64,000 nt of DNA from CAWFXC01 sp963819735 (GCA_963819735.1 CAWFXC010000001.1:186001-250000); one strand, 5' to 3'; shown: positions 36,317-45,913, numbered from the stretch's first letter. Program-made: numbers and translations. Notes: generated by a model not told the origin, from the letters alone.

Positions 36317-37741
36317 GACGCACCCGTCGCGTCAGCTGCCGCGGGGTCGCGGAGGGGCTCGACCTCATCGGGATGGAAGAACAGGTAGCGACCGTGGGCG
36401 AGCAGGGCCTCGGTCGCGGGATCGTCATCGACGGTGACCGCTACGTGGAGCTCACCGTCGACATCGTGGAACACGCCCGCGACCGTGGCGATCATGCCGT
36501 CGAAGAACATGTCGTGGGCATCGGCACGCCGCGACGGTCGCAACCGTACAGATGTCCCGGTGCACACCTCCACGCCGGCAACGACGACCGTGTCGGTCCA
36601 CGGGTCGACCGCGGCGTCGACCGCGGGTTCCCACCACGGCAACGGTGATTGCTCAGGAGGCTCGACCCCGCCAATCGTGGCGTCGGTCGTATGCAACTCA
36701 CGCATCGTCCCGTGGAGACGTTCCCAAACTTCCGGTCGCATCTCGTCGATGCGATCCACGATCGCGGCGGCGCGCGGATCGGTCGCGCGTGCCTCCGCCT
36801 TCTCGTCATCGGTGAGGGTCAGCACACGGAGGGCGAGGATCTCGTCGATCTCGGTGGCGTCGTAGAGGGGACCGTCGCTCTCGGGTGCGACCTCCGGGTG
36901 GTCGTAGAGGATGATCGGCGACGACAGCACCACGGTGTCGTCACCGATGAGCACCGGATAGGTCCCGTCGTTGTGACAGCCCCGCGCCGCCTCGACCGCG
37001 GCCGCGGGAGGGTCGAGCAGTGAGACGAACGTTCCGTCGTCGATCGCGAGGAGCGTGTGGACCGCCACGAGCGACCGACGAACGACGGTGTCGCGCGACG
37101 CTTCGGTGTCTATCCAGTCGGTCTCGTTGCTCACGTCGACCGTGACCTTCAGGAGTGGTTCGAGCCCATCGGCCCAGTCCACCGTGACGCGCACTGCGGC
37201 AGCCAACTCCCGGACCCGGCGCCGGATCCGCCCGACGAGCTCGCCGGATGGGGAGCGCAGCTCTTCGCAGCTGTCGCCGCCCGCGACGTGGATGTGAATC
37301 GTGCGCGGCGGCGCCGCCGCGGGCAGCAGCCGGAATGGGGGCAGGTCGATCTCGTGCTCGAGCGCCTCGTCCCACGGCACCACGCGCGTGTCGTCGACAT
37401 CGAGCTCACCGACTTCGGCGAAGCCGATCGCGGGCATCGTCATCTCGACGGTCCGCTGCTGCACTTGAAGGTAGCGCACCCGCACCGACAGCTCGGCCGC
37501 GTCGCCGGCATCGACGATGCACTCGGTTCGACAGGTCGAACGTTCGGCCCCGGTCGCCAATGCGTAGGGCTGTGGCGCGAGCACCCCGAACTGCCAGCGC
37601 AGCTGGTTCTTCGGCGCCGATGCCGCGATACGGATAGAGCACGTAGCCCTCGTAGAGCACCGCGTCGGCAACCCCACGCGCGGCCGAGAACCGGTCGGAC
37701 GGCGGGGTGACGGTGGGGCTGCCTGCCGCGAGTTCGCTCAC
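36313..37741 (-). pseudogene. Hydrogenase-locus protein of unknown function, one frameshift
   Basis: The intact product would be about 475 residues. From GTG 37,741 (overlapping the DUF6084 stop) it reads VADAVLYEGYVLYPYR; the rest continues in another frame as SAPKNQLRWQFGVLAP and runs to 36,313. Removing one G in the run CGCGGCATCGG near 37,626-37,632 restores Y-P-Y-R-A-S-A-P-K, so a single-base insertion is the simplest cause. The C-terminal 60 residues include YLFFHPDEVEPL. A protein of this kind accompanies DUF6084 and DUF5947 in actinobacterial hydrogenase loci, and its role is unknown. The rest of the operon is intact, which argues for a sequencing error or very recent mutation. Confidence 0.75.
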
Positions 37742-38379
37742 GCGCCCTCCTCGCCGGCTTCCTTCAGCAGCTGTTCGATGACGTGGTCCCAGGTGGGCAG
37801 CGCCCGAGCGGCCTTGAACCGCGTCAGCGTGTCGAGCGTGGCGCGGCTCACCATCAGCCAGCCCGAGTTCGGGAAGTAGAGATCCATCATGTCGCGCCAC
37901 ACCTGCACGGGGAGGCGGTACGACGCTTCCTCGTGCCACGCCACCGGCGCGACGGACATACCGGCGTCCCCCCTCGTGAACGTGGTGCCGGAGAAGAGGA
38001 ACACCAGTGGGATCTCGCCGTCGCCGACCGAGTGGAAGAACTTCGTGCCCGCGACTTCGAGGTCGTAGGTGCACGTGATGGGCAGGTCCACCTCGGTCGA
38101 GCCGTCGAAACCGCTGATCGTCGTGGCGACGTGAGTCCAGAGGAACGGTTTGAGCGAGTCGCCCCACTGCGTTGGTTCGCCGAACACCTCCACGAGACGC
38201 TCCTGCTCCTCGCGCGTGTACCGGCGTCGCTGCGGTTCGATCCGGATCTGGCAGCGGAGCGCGATCGCGTGCACCGGAGCGTGGTCGCGATCCGTGAGGC
38301 GGAGGCGGACGTTGATCGTCGGTACCGCGGCGTAGGGCTCCGCACGCGCGCCGAGCACCTCGAACTCGAGCCCACTCAT
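37738..38379 (-). CDS. DUF6084-family hydrogenase-associated protein
   Basis: A 213-residue protein starting MSGLEFEVLGARAEPYA. It has VHAIALRCQIRIEPQRRRY, WTHVATTISGFDGSTEVDLP and the C-terminal LYFPNSGWLMVSRATLDTL, the pattern of DUF6084 proteins found next to actinobacterial [NiFe] hydrogenases. It is predicted soluble and beta-rich, with no catalytic motif. ATG 38,379 overlaps the preceding stop and its own stop overlaps the next start, so it is locked into the operon. Confidence 0.8.
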   Translation of the reverse strand: MSGLEFEVLGARAEPYAAVPTINVRLRLTDRDHAPVHAIALRCQIRIEPQRRRYTREEQERLVEVFGEPTQWGDSLKPFLWTHVATTISGFDGSTEVDLPITCTYDLEVAGTKFFHSVGDGEIPLVFLFSGTTFTRGDAGMSVAPVAWHEEASYRLPVQVWRDMMDLYFPNSGWLMVSRATLDTLTRFKAARALPTWDHVIEQLLKEAGEEGA

Positions 38380-39002
38380 CGGACTCGTTCCCGCACGTCG
38401 GCGAAGAACGCGTCGATCGCGTCGTGCGCCTCCTGCCCGCCGTCGAAGCCGCGCCAGAGCGTTCGCAGTCGGCCCACCAGCTCGTAACAGGTGTCGATCG
38501 GCACGAGGAAGCACTCACTCCGCGTCGACGTGCGATCGCGCCGAACGAGGAACGCCTCCACGTCGGGGACCAACGTCGAGAGCTCCGCATGGTCGGCGGT
38601 CACTTCGTCCCACGTGTCGAGCGGTAGGAGCGACTCGGTCGCGCCGGCCGGGCTCGGATAGAAGGCACACACCCGATCGAGCGTGGAGTTCACGAAGAAG
38701 AACGCGACGCTCACGGGTATCTGCAGCGCGTCCCATTGGCCGGGCGACAGCTCGAGATCCGCGAACGCCCGGTACCGGTCCGGGACCGACTTGAAGTGAC
38801 CGCCGCCGGCGCCGTCGGGGGTGAAGAGCAGCCAGCACCCCCGGCACGCGCACATGAGATTGCGCTGCTCGACGTCGACGAGGTGATGGTGCTCGTCCGG
38901 TATCGGTTCGGCGCACAACTCACACCGCTCGCCCGCGCGCGGCATCGGTGCGGGAGGCGAATCCCGGATCCGCCGGAGCACCGCGAGCGGTTCGGCCGTC
39001 AT
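38376..39002 (-). CDS. DUF5947-family zinc/iron-binding protein
   Basis: A 208-residue protein with an N-terminal metal knuckle: CELC near residue 25 and CACRGC near residue 50, separated by a histidine-containing loop (DEHHHLVDVEQ). The remainder (VSVAFFFVNSTLDRVCAFYPSP) fits DUF5947. The paired cysteines suggest a zinc ribbon or a rubredoxin-like iron site. ATG 39,002 overlaps the NifU-like stop. Families of this type accompany group 1h hydrogenases; a part in Fe-S assembly or electron transfer is inference. Confidence 0.8.
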   Translation of the reverse strand: MTAEPLAVLRRIRDSPPAPMPRAGERCELCAEPIPDEHHHLVDVEQRNLMCACRGCWLLFTPDGAGGGHFKSVPDRYRAFADLELSPGQWDALQIPVSVAFFFVNSTLDRVCAFYPSPAGATESLLPLDTWDEVTADHAELSTLVPDVEAFLVRRDRTSTRSECFLVPIDTCYELVGRLRTLWRGFDGGQEAHDAIDAFFADVRERVR

Positions 39003-39535
39003 GCGTGTGCGGGTTTGCGGCCGATGGTCACGGGGACCGCCGACGGTGGGGATGGCGGTCGCTCGATGTCGACGATCAGGATCTCGGGCGCGGCCTCGAC
39101 AACTGCGGCCTCCACCGCGAGCTGCAACGTGCTCGTCGACGCTCGGCACCCCTCGAAGGTCCCGACGAGACGGAGGTGCACGGCACTGGCGTGGGTATCG
39201 ATCTCGATCAACTCGACGTTGCCGTCATGCTCGGCGAGGAACGGCCGTACCAACTCGAGTGCGCGTTCGATACGCGTGTCGACGTCCTCCGGATGCAGCC
39301 CGTGCACGATCAGCACGCTGGCGATCAGTTCGTCGTCGAAAAGGCGGGCCAGGAACTCGGGGGCTTCCTGCACGGCGAGCCTTACGATCTGCTCGAGTGC
39401 GCCTCCGTAGAGCTCGGTCACCGAGCGAAGGAGCGCCTCGGCCGTCGCACGGGAACGCGGATCGGCGCTCGCGTGCAACTCGTCGAGGAGCTGTTCGATC
39501 CGGTCGCCGACGACCCGAAGGTTCTGCGGTGACAT
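38999..39535 (-). CDS. NifU C-terminal-domain-like protein with degenerate Fe-S motif
   Basis: A 178-residue protein. The N-terminal half is helical and the C-terminal half is a NifU/Nfu-like domain (LELVRPFLAEHDGNVELIEI). In normal Nfu domains a CxxC pair holds a bridging [4Fe-4S] cluster. Here the segment reads GTFEGCRASTSTL, so the first cysteine is phenylalanine and only one cysteine remains in the whole protein. GGAGG precedes ATG 39,535. It lies 26 bp downstream of the large-subunit stop. It may deliver or sense clusters differently, or act only as a protein partner. Confidence 0.82.
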   Translation of the reverse strand: MSPQNLRVVGDRIEQLLDELHASADPRSRATAEALLRSVTELYGGALEQIVRLAVQEAPEFLARLFDDELIASVLIVHGLHPEDVDTRIERALELVRPFLAEHDGNVELIEIDTHASAVHLRLVGTFEGCRASTSTLQLAVEAAVVEAAPEILIVDIERPPSPPSAVPVTIGRKPAHA

Positions 39536-39561
39536 GCGCGCGCCTCCGGGCTTCGTGCTGG

Positions 39562-41346
39562 TCAGACGGCCAACGTCGGGTCGTGCGCAACCTGTGTCGG
39601 CGTGTGCAGCCGTTCCAGCTTCTTCCCCTTGCCCAGGTACATGTGCACCCCGCACGGCAGACACGGGTCGAAGCTGCGGACGGCCCGCATGATGTCGATC
39701 CCCTTGAAGTGCTCGAGGTCGTTCTCCTCGAAGATCGGCGTGTTCATCACCGCGTCCTCGTAGGGGCCCGGAGTTCCGAAGCTGTCGCGCGGGTTGGCGT
39801 TCCAGGGCGTGGGTGGATACGGGTGGTAGTTGGCGATCTTGCCATCCTCGATCACCATGTGGTGCGAGAGCACGCCGCGCACCGCCTCGGTGAATCCACA
39901 GCCGATGCCTTCGTCGGGCACCTCGAACGGCTCCCACGTCTTGGTCTTGCCCGCTCGGACGTCGGCGAGCGCCTTCTCGATGAAGTCGAGCGCGGCCGCG
40001 GCGGCGTAGGCCTGGAAGTAGGTACGGGCGCGATCACGCTCGATGGTGTTGGACCACTGCGGGACCTTCCACTCGAACGTCACCTCGGGCTTCAGCGCGG
40101 TCTTGGGCAGGTGGATCAGCACGCTGCTGCCGGTGGCCTTGAGGTGATCCGTGTTGACGAGCCCCGACAGCGCCGTCGACCACAGCCGGGCGATCGGGCC
40201 GCCGCCGGTGTCGAGCGCGAGGTGATCGGTGCCGTCGAACCAACGCGGCGACATCACCCAGCTGTACTTCTCGTCGAAGTCGCGCTTCTGGGGTTGGGGG
40301 ATCGTCGTCTGGTTCCACGGGTGGCGGCGGTCGACCGGGTTCCCGAGCGGATCACGGGTCACGAACATCTTCTGGTCTTCCCAGTCGTCGTAGAACGACG
40401 ACCCGAGCAGGATGCGGATGCCGAGGTTGATGTCGACGAGGTCGTTGGTCACGAGCTTGCCGTCGACGACGACACCCGGGGTCACGCCCATCGCGCGGCC
40501 CCACTCGGTCATGTCGCGGTACTTGAAGTTGCACACCGCGGGATCCTGGAACGCACCCCAACACCCGAGCAGGATGCGCCGGCGGCCGTTCTCCTCGTAG
40601 CCCGGCATCGCCTGGTAGAAGAAGTCGAAGAGGTCGTCGTGCATCGGCACGACCCGCTTCATGAACTCCACGTAGCGCATCAGCCGCGTGTAGTAGTCGG
40701 TGAAGAGCTGGATGGTGGCGGTGGTGCCGACGCCACCGGGGTACAGCGTCGACGGGTGGACGTGACGACCCTCCATCAGGCAGAACATCTCGCGCGTGTA
40801 CCGGCTGACCTGCAGGGCCTCGCGGTAGAACTCCCCCGAGAACGGGTTGAGCGACCGCATGATGTCGCCGATCGTCTTGTACCCGTGTTCGGACGCGTGC
40901 GGCGATTCGGTGCGGTTCGCCTGCTCGAGCACCCCGGGGTTCGTCTCCGCAACCATCTTCTCGCAGAAGTCGACGCCGACCAGGTTCTCCTGAAAGATGT
41001 TGTGGTCGAACATGTACTCGGCCGCTTCACCAAGGTTCACGATCTGCTCGCCCAGCGCGGGAGGGTGCACGCCGTAGGCCATGTTCTGCGCGTAGCACGA
41101 ACAGGTCGCATGGTTGTCGCCGCAGATCCCGCAGATGCGGCTGGTGATGAAGTGCGCGTCGCGCGGGTCCTTGCCCTGCATGAAGATGCTGTAACCACGG
41201 AAGATCGACGACGTGCTGTGGCACTCGGCGACCCTGCCGGTGCCGAAGTCGATCTTGGTGTAGATCCCCAAGCTCCCCACGATGCGGGTGATCGGGTCCC
41301 ACGCCATCTCGACCAGGCCATTCGAGTCCTTGGTCTTCGTCGGCAT
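39562..41346 (-). CDS. hhyL: [NiFe]-hydrogenase large subunit, group 1h
   Basis: A 594-residue large subunit that binds the Ni-Fe(CN)2CO centre. The L1 motif is SRICGICGDNHATC near residue 70, and the L2 motif is DPCLPCGVHMYLG near the C-terminus, giving the four nickel-binding cysteines. Beyond the L2 histidine 26 residues remain, the extension expected to be cut off by the endopeptidase in this operon. The N-terminal MAWDPITRIVGSLGIYTKIDF is typical of group 1 enzymes, and pairing with a small subunit carrying CDGD indicates the actinobacterial 1h group, which oxidises H2 at atmospheric levels. ATG 41,346 has GGAGG seven bases upstream. Confidence 0.97.
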   Translation of the reverse strand: MPTKTKDSNGLVEMAWDPITRIVGSLGIYTKIDFGTGRVAECHSTSSIFRGYSIFMQGKDPRDAHFITSRICGICGDNHATCSCYAQNMAYGVHPPALGEQIVNLGEAAEYMFDHNIFQENLVGVDFCEKMVAETNPGVLEQANRTESPHASEHGYKTIGDIMRSLNPFSGEFYREALQVSRYTREMFCLMEGRHVHPSTLYPGGVGTTATIQLFTDYYTRLMRYVEFMKRVVPMHDDLFDFFYQAMPGYEENGRRRILLGCWGAFQDPAVCNFKYRDMTEWGRAMGVTPGVVVDGKLVTNDLVDINLGIRILLGSSFYDDWEDQKMFVTRDPLGNPVDRRHPWNQTTIPQPQKRDFDEKYSWVMSPRWFDGTDHLALDTGGGPIARLWSTALSGLVNTDHLKATGSSVLIHLPKTALKPEVTFEWKVPQWSNTIERDRARTYFQAYAAAAALDFIEKALADVRAGKTKTWEPFEVPDEGIGCGFTEAVRGVLSHHMVIEDGKIANYHPYPPTPWNANPRDSFGTPGPYEDAVMNTPIFEENDLEHFKGIDIMRAVRSFDPCLPCGVHMYLGKGKKLERLHTPTQVAHDPTLAV

Positions 41347-41350
41347 CGCG

Positions 41351-42406
41351 CTACCTCCACTCGCCGTGGTACCCGGTCAGGAGCTGGCTCCCCGGTGTGC
41401 GCCACTTCGGTTCTTCGTCGACCGTCTTCGCGGTGATGCGCCGCAGCCCCCGGATCGCGGTGCCGTAGACCCCGCTGGCCATGGTCGAGACCCGTGCGCC
41501 CGGTGGTTCGTCCATGAAGGGCATGAACTTGTCGGGGAAGCCGGGCATCGTGCAGCCGATGCAGATGCCCCCGACGTTGGGACACCCACCGACGCCGTTG
41601 ATCCACCCGCGCTTGGGCACGTTGCACTTCACGACCGGGCCCCAACAACCGAGCTTCACGATGCACTTCGGGGACCCGTACTCGGTCGCGAATTCGCCTT
41701 GTTCGTAGTAGCCCGCCCGGTCGCAACCCTCGTGCACCGTCGCGCCGAACAGCCATTGCGGCCGCAGCGCGTCGTCGAGCGGGATCATCGGGGCCTGCCC
41801 CGTGGCCTGGTAGAGCAGGTACAGAATCGTCTCCGACATGTTGTCGGGATGCGCAGGACACCCGGGGATGCAGACGATCGGGAGACCGGCCTTCGACTTC
41901 CAGCCCCAGCCGAGGTAGTCGGGTACGCCCATCGCGCCCGTCGGGTTGCCGGCCATCGCATGGATGCCGCCGTAGGCCGCGCAGGTCCCCACCGCGACCA
42001 CGGCGAGCGCCTTCGGGGCCAGGCGATCGAGCCACTCGCTCGTCGTCATGGGCTGATCGGTCTCGGGATTGTTCCCGAAACCGCACCAGTACCCCTCCCG
42101 CTTGATCGCCTCGTTGGGAATCGAGCCTTCGATCACCAGGACGAAGGGCTCGAGCTCACCGCGATCGGCTTTGAAGAACCATTCGAGGAAGTCGTCCGCG
42201 CCGCCGACCGGACCGCATTCGAAGTCGATCAACGGCCAGTGCACCGCGATCTTCGGGAGACCGGGGAGGGCACCGAGCGCGATCTCTTCGATGCTGGGCT
42301 GGGTGGCCGCGGTGAGCGCGACGGAGTCGCCGTCACAGCCCAGCCCGCCATTGAGCCACAACACATGGACGACGGTTTCGTCCGGAGGGGCTTCGGTAGT
42401 CGTCAC
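41351..42406 (-). CDS. hhyS: [NiFe]-hydrogenase small subunit, group 1h
   Basis: A 351-residue Fe-S subunit that passes electrons from the Ni-Fe site. The proximal-cluster motif reads NGGLGCDGDS, so the usual second cysteine is aspartate, a hallmark of actinobacterial-type hydrogenases whose proximal [4Fe-4S] has three Cys and one Asp ligand. Other cluster cysteines are in VGTCAAYGG, IPGCPAHP, VHEGCDRAG, CIVKLGCWGP and GGCPNVGGICIGC. No twin-arginine signal is present, so the enzyme should stay cytoplasmic or be bound to the inner face of the membrane. GTG 42,406 was chosen for its GGGAGG; the frame opens at 42,433. It is 4 bp from hhyL. Confidence 0.97.
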   Translation of the reverse strand: MTTTEAPPDETVVHVLWLNGGLGCDGDSVALTAATQPSIEEIALGALPGLPKIAVHWPLIDFECGPVGGADDFLEWFFKADRGELEPFVLVIEGSIPNEAIKREGYWCGFGNNPETDQPMTTSEWLDRLAPKALAVVAVGTCAAYGGIHAMAGNPTGAMGVPDYLGWGWKSKAGLPIVCIPGCPAHPDNMSETILYLLYQATGQAPMIPLDDALRPQWLFGATVHEGCDRAGYYEQGEFATEYGSPKCIVKLGCWGPVVKCNVPKRGWINGVGGCPNVGGICIGCTMPGFPDKFMPFMDEPPGARVSTMASGVYGTAIRGLRRITAKTVDEEPKWRTPGSQLLTGYHGEWR

Positions 42407-42460
42407 GTGCTGCCTCCCGCGGTCGGCCGGCATTGCCGGTTTCGGGTCTACGCCCGCGGG

Positions 42461-44791
42461 TCAGGCCTGTAAATGAGTGTGTTGTGCACCGTTGCGACGG
42501 GGTGCAGAACCCGGGCTGGGGTCGCGGTCGGCGAAGGCGGCCACCGCCGCCTGGCCGATGCTCAGCCCTCCGTCATTCGGCGGGATCCGCTCGTGCACCA
42601 ATACGCGGAGTCCGGCTCGGCCGAGCTCGGACTCCACCACCTCGGTGAGCCGCACGTTCTGGAACACCCCTCCGGTCAGGGCAACCGCGTCGATGCCATC
42701 AGCGCGCGCAAGTTCGATGGCGACGTCGGCCGCGGCGCGCCCGATGGCTTCGTGAAACGCGGCGGCGATCACCGCGCCGGTCGTCCCACCTGCGTGATCC
42801 GCGAAGACGCGCTCGATGAGTGGCGCCGGGTCGAGCACCAGCATGCCTTCCTCGGTCGAGATGTCGACGACGCCGCGGTAAGCCGACGCCTCCGCCCGGT
42901 CGACTCGGCGGGCGAGCGCTTCGAGTTCGATCGCCGCTTGGGCCTCGTAGCTCACCCGGAGCCGGCCACCGAGCAGCACCGCCACCGCGTCGAACACCCG
43001 TCCCATGCTCGTCGTCACCGGGCTGTGACCGGTCGCCGCGACGTCGAGCACCGCTTCCACCGTCGCGGCCGCGATGGACTCGCGCGCCCACTCCGCGCCG
43101 ATACCCGCCGCATGCGCCCAGACCGCGGCCATGCGCCAGGGCTCGCGGATCGCCCGGGCTCCTCCGGGCATCGACACCGCGCGCAGATGGCCGACCCGGG
43201 TGAACCCGTCGAAGCCGGCGACGAGGAACTCGCCGCCCCACAGCGTGCCGTCGGGCCCGTAGCCGAGCCCGTCGAACGCGAGCCCGAGCACCGGTTCGAC
43301 GCGGCCGTGCTCCACCATGCACGCTGCGACGTGCGCATGATGATGCTGCACCCCCATTGTGGGCAGAGCGAGGTCGAGCGCGAACTTGGTCGACAGATAC
43401 TCCGGATGGAGGTCGTGGGCGACGACATCGGGGCGCACGCCGTACAGCGCCGGGAGATGATCGACGGCCTGTAGGAAGGACCGGTACGTCGCGAGATGCT
43501 CGAGGTCGCCAATGTGGTGACTCGCCACGACGTCATCACCGCGAGTGACCGCGATGGTCGACTTCAGCTCACCGCCCACCGCGAGGACCGACCGCGCCTG
43601 TGGGAACGGCAGGGGCACGGGGTCGGGCGCGTAGCCGCGGGAGCGTCGGAGCAGCTGGACGCGGTGGCCTGCGGCCCGGGCCACGGAATCGTCGCAGCGA
43701 ATGTGGATGGCGCGGTCGTGGGTGAGCACGCCGTCGACCATCGGGCCGAGGCGAGCGATGGCGTCGTCGTCGTCGTGGGCGATCGGTTCGTCGCTGTGGT
43801 TGCCGCTGGTCATCACCAGGGGTCGACCGACCCCCGCGAGCAACAAGTGGTGCAGGGGTGAGTACGGGAGGAACACCCCCAGATCGGGGGAGCCCGGCGC
43901 CACCTCATCGGCGACGTCCGCAGTGGCGACGCGAGGTGCGAGCACGATCGGGCGCGCCGGCGAGACCAGTGCCGCCATCGCGTTCGCGGAAAGCGCGCAC
44001 ACCGCACGCGCGGCGTCGCGGTCGGCCACCATCACTGCGAACGGCTTGTCGTCGCGAGCCTTGCGACGCCGGAGTTCCGAGACCGCCCGGGCGTCGGTGG
44101 CGTCGACGACGAGGTGGTAACCCCCGATGCCCTTCACCGCGATGATCGCGCCCTCACGCAGCGCCGCAAGTGCCGCGACCAGCGCAGGGTCGCCGTGCTC
44201 GAGCGGGGCGCCGTCGACGGCGTGCCACGTCAGCCGCGGACCGCACACGGGGCATGCATTGGGTTGGGCGTGGAACCGGCGGTTCGCCGGATCGTCGAAC
44301 TCGGACCGACACTCCGCGCACATACGAAATTCCCGCATCGTGGTCGCGACACGGTCGTACGGGACGCGCTCGACGATCGTGTAGCGGGGTCCGCAGTTCG
44401 TGCAGTTCGTGAACGGGTAGCGGTACCGCCGGTCCAACGGGTCGTCGACCTCAGCCAGGCATTCGGCACACGTCGCACTGTCGACACTGACCGGAACGTC
44501 CGGAGCACCGGAGTCGTCGGTCTCGACGATGCAAAAACCATTGCTCGTCCCGCGCGCTTCCACGCGCTCGACGGTCACGCGGCCAACGCGCGCGAGCGGC
44601 GGCGCGTCCTCGGTCAACGCCCGCGTGAGCTCGACGATGGCCTCGTCGGCGCCTTCAACGTCGATGAGCACCCCCGCACTGTCGTTGCAGACGGTGCCGG
44701 AAAGACCCAGTGCGACCGCGTGCCGGTACACAAAGGGGCGGAACCCGACGCCCTGCACCGTGCCGGTGACCCGGAGCCGCGTGCGCGCCAT
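42461..44791 (-). CDS. hypF: Carbamoyltransferase HypF
   Basis: A 776-residue HypF, full length. The acylphosphatase domain (GTVQGVGFRPFVYRHA) comes first. Two zinc knuckles follow (FTNCTNCGPRYTIVERVPYD and PNACPVCGP), then the YrdC-like domain (IIAVKGIGGYHLVVDATD) and the Kae1-like domain with GVQHHHAHVAACM metal histidines and ALTGGVFQNVRLT. HypF converts carbamoyl phosphate and ATP to a carbamoyl-adenylate and transfers carbamate to HypE for CN- synthesis. It is 12 bp downstream of hypE and 54 bp upstream of the small subunit gene. Confidence 0.97.
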   Translation of the reverse strand: MARTRLRVTGTVQGVGFRPFVYRHAVALGLSGTVCNDSAGVLIDVEGADEAIVELTRALTEDAPPLARVGRVTVERVEARGTSNGFCIVETDDSGAPDVPVSVDSATCAECLAEVDDPLDRRYRYPFTNCTNCGPRYTIVERVPYDRVATTMREFRMCAECRSEFDDPANRRFHAQPNACPVCGPRLTWHAVDGAPLEHGDPALVAALAALREGAIIAVKGIGGYHLVVDATDARAVSELRRRKARDDKPFAVMVADRDAARAVCALSANAMAALVSPARPIVLAPRVATADVADEVAPGSPDLGVFLPYSPLHHLLLAGVGRPLVMTSGNHSDEPIAHDDDDAIARLGPMVDGVLTHDRAIHIRCDDSVARAAGHRVQLLRRSRGYAPDPVPLPFPQARSVLAVGGELKSTIAVTRGDDVVASHHIGDLEHLATYRSFLQAVDHLPALYGVRPDVVAHDLHPEYLSTKFALDLALPTMGVQHHHAHVAACMVEHGRVEPVLGLAFDGLGYGPDGTLWGGEFLVAGFDGFTRVGHLRAVSMPGGARAIREPWRMAAVWAHAAGIGAEWARESIAAATVEAVLDVAATGHSPVTTSMGRVFDAVAVLLGGRLRVSYEAQAAIELEALARRVDRAEASAYRGVVDISTEEGMLVLDPAPLIERVFADHAGGTTGAVIAAAFHEAIGRAAADVAIELARADGIDAVALTGGVFQNVRLTEVVESELGRAGLRVLVHERIPPNDGGLSIGQAAVAAFADRDPSPGSAPRRNGAQHTHLQA

Positions 44792-44803
44792 CTCGGAGCT
44801 GCC

Positions 44804-45913
44804 TCAGCAGATTCGCGGCAGCGGGTCGCCCACCAGCATGTCGACGATGCGCGTGCCTCCGAACGTCGTTCGGAGCACCACGATGCCTGCGGGTTCGGCA
44901 TGCATCTCGCCGATGGTCGCCGCGGCGATGCCGAGTGGATTTGCGCGCAGCGTGTCGAGCGCGGTGCCCACGGCGTGGGCCGGGACCACCGCGACGATCT
45001 TGCCTTCGTTCGCCACGTAGAGCGGATCGATACCCAGCAGATCACACGCGCCGTTCACGGCCGGCAGCACGGGGAGCGACGCCTCGTCGAGGACGACTGC
45101 CAGCCCGGTGTCGCGCGCGAGCTCGTTGACGATGGTCCCGACGCCGCCCCGCGTGGGATCGCGCAGCCACCGGGTTTCGGGGACGGTCCGGAGCAGGTCG
45201 TGCACCAATCCCCCGAGCGGTGCGGTGTCGGACCGGATGTCCGCCTCGAGCGCGAGGTCGCCACGCGCGAACATCACTGCCATGCCGTGATCCGCGATCG
45301 TCCCCGAGACGATCACCGCGTCACCCGGTTGCACCTTCGACGGTGCGAGCTCGCGACCCGGAGGAATCACGCCGACTCCCGCGGTGGTGACGTACACACC
45401 GTCCGCGGCGCCGCGGTTCACCACCTTGGTGTCGCCGGTCACGATCCGTACCTCTGCGTCCGCCGCGGCATCGCGCATATCGGCGACGATGGCGCGCAAC
45501 TCGTCGACTGCGAATCCCTCTTCGATCACGAACGCGGCCGACAGCCACGCAGGCTCCGCGCCCTGAGCGGCCAGATCGTTCACGGTGCCGTGCACCGCGA
45601 GGTGGCCGATCGATCCGCCCGGGAATCGTAGAGGCTTCACCACGAACGAGTCGGTGCTGAACGCCAGCCGCTCGCCCGACGCCAACGTGAGCGTCGCCGC
45701 GTCGGGCAGCGGACCGGGATCGCCGTCGGTGAACGCGTCGAGAAAGACCGATGACACGAGTGCCGCCGACGCCTTTCCGCCCGCTCCGTGCGCCAACGTG
45801 ACGACGTCGTCGCGGAGCCGGGGCCGCTTACGGCGGAATTCGGTGATGCGGTCGAGCACCGCCGATTCACGGTCGTCGGGCACCGGTGCCTCGGTGGGGC
45901 GGGTGTCGGTCAT
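44804..45913 (-). CDS. hypE: Hydrogenase maturation protein HypE
   Basis: A 369-residue HypE. It has LAHGAGGKASAALVSSVFLDAF and TLASGERLAFSTDSFVV at the N-terminal end, VTGDTKVVNRG in the middle, RDPTRGGVGTIVNELA in the PurM-like domain, and the C-terminal PRIC, whose terminal cysteine carries the thiocarbamate that becomes cyanide. The frame stays open upstream to 46,252; ATG 45,913, overlapping the SIS stop (ATGA), is the conserved start. It works with HypF to supply the CN- ligands. Confidence 0.97.
   Translation of the reverse strand: MTDTRPTEAPVPDDRESAVLDRITEFRRKRPRLRDDVVTLAHGAGGKASAALVSSVFLDAFTDGDPGPLPDAATLTLASGERLAFSTDSFVVKPLRFPGGSIGHLAVHGTVNDLAAQGAEPAWLSAAFVIEEGFAVDELRAIVADMRDAAADAEVRIVTGDTKVVNRGAADGVYVTTAGVGVIPPGRELAPSKVQPGDAVIVSGTIADHGMAVMFARGDLALEADIRSDTAPLGGLVHDLLRTVPETRWLRDPTRGGVGTIVNELARDTGLAVVLDEASLPVLPAVNGACDLLGIDPLYVANEGKIVAVVPAHAVGTALDTLRANPLGIAAATIGEMHAEPAGIVVLRTTFGGTRIVDMLVGDPLPRIC

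Noticed and set aside
39001..41436. 811-codon plus-strand frame
   Set aside because: Antisense to the hydrogenase large subunit; arginine/valine-rich composition with no motifs, a GC-skewed shadow frame.
42407..42433. Upstream ATG 42,433 as start of the hydrogenase small subunit
   Set aside because: GTG 42,406 has a clear GGGAGG six bases upstream and the extra nine residues are not family-like.
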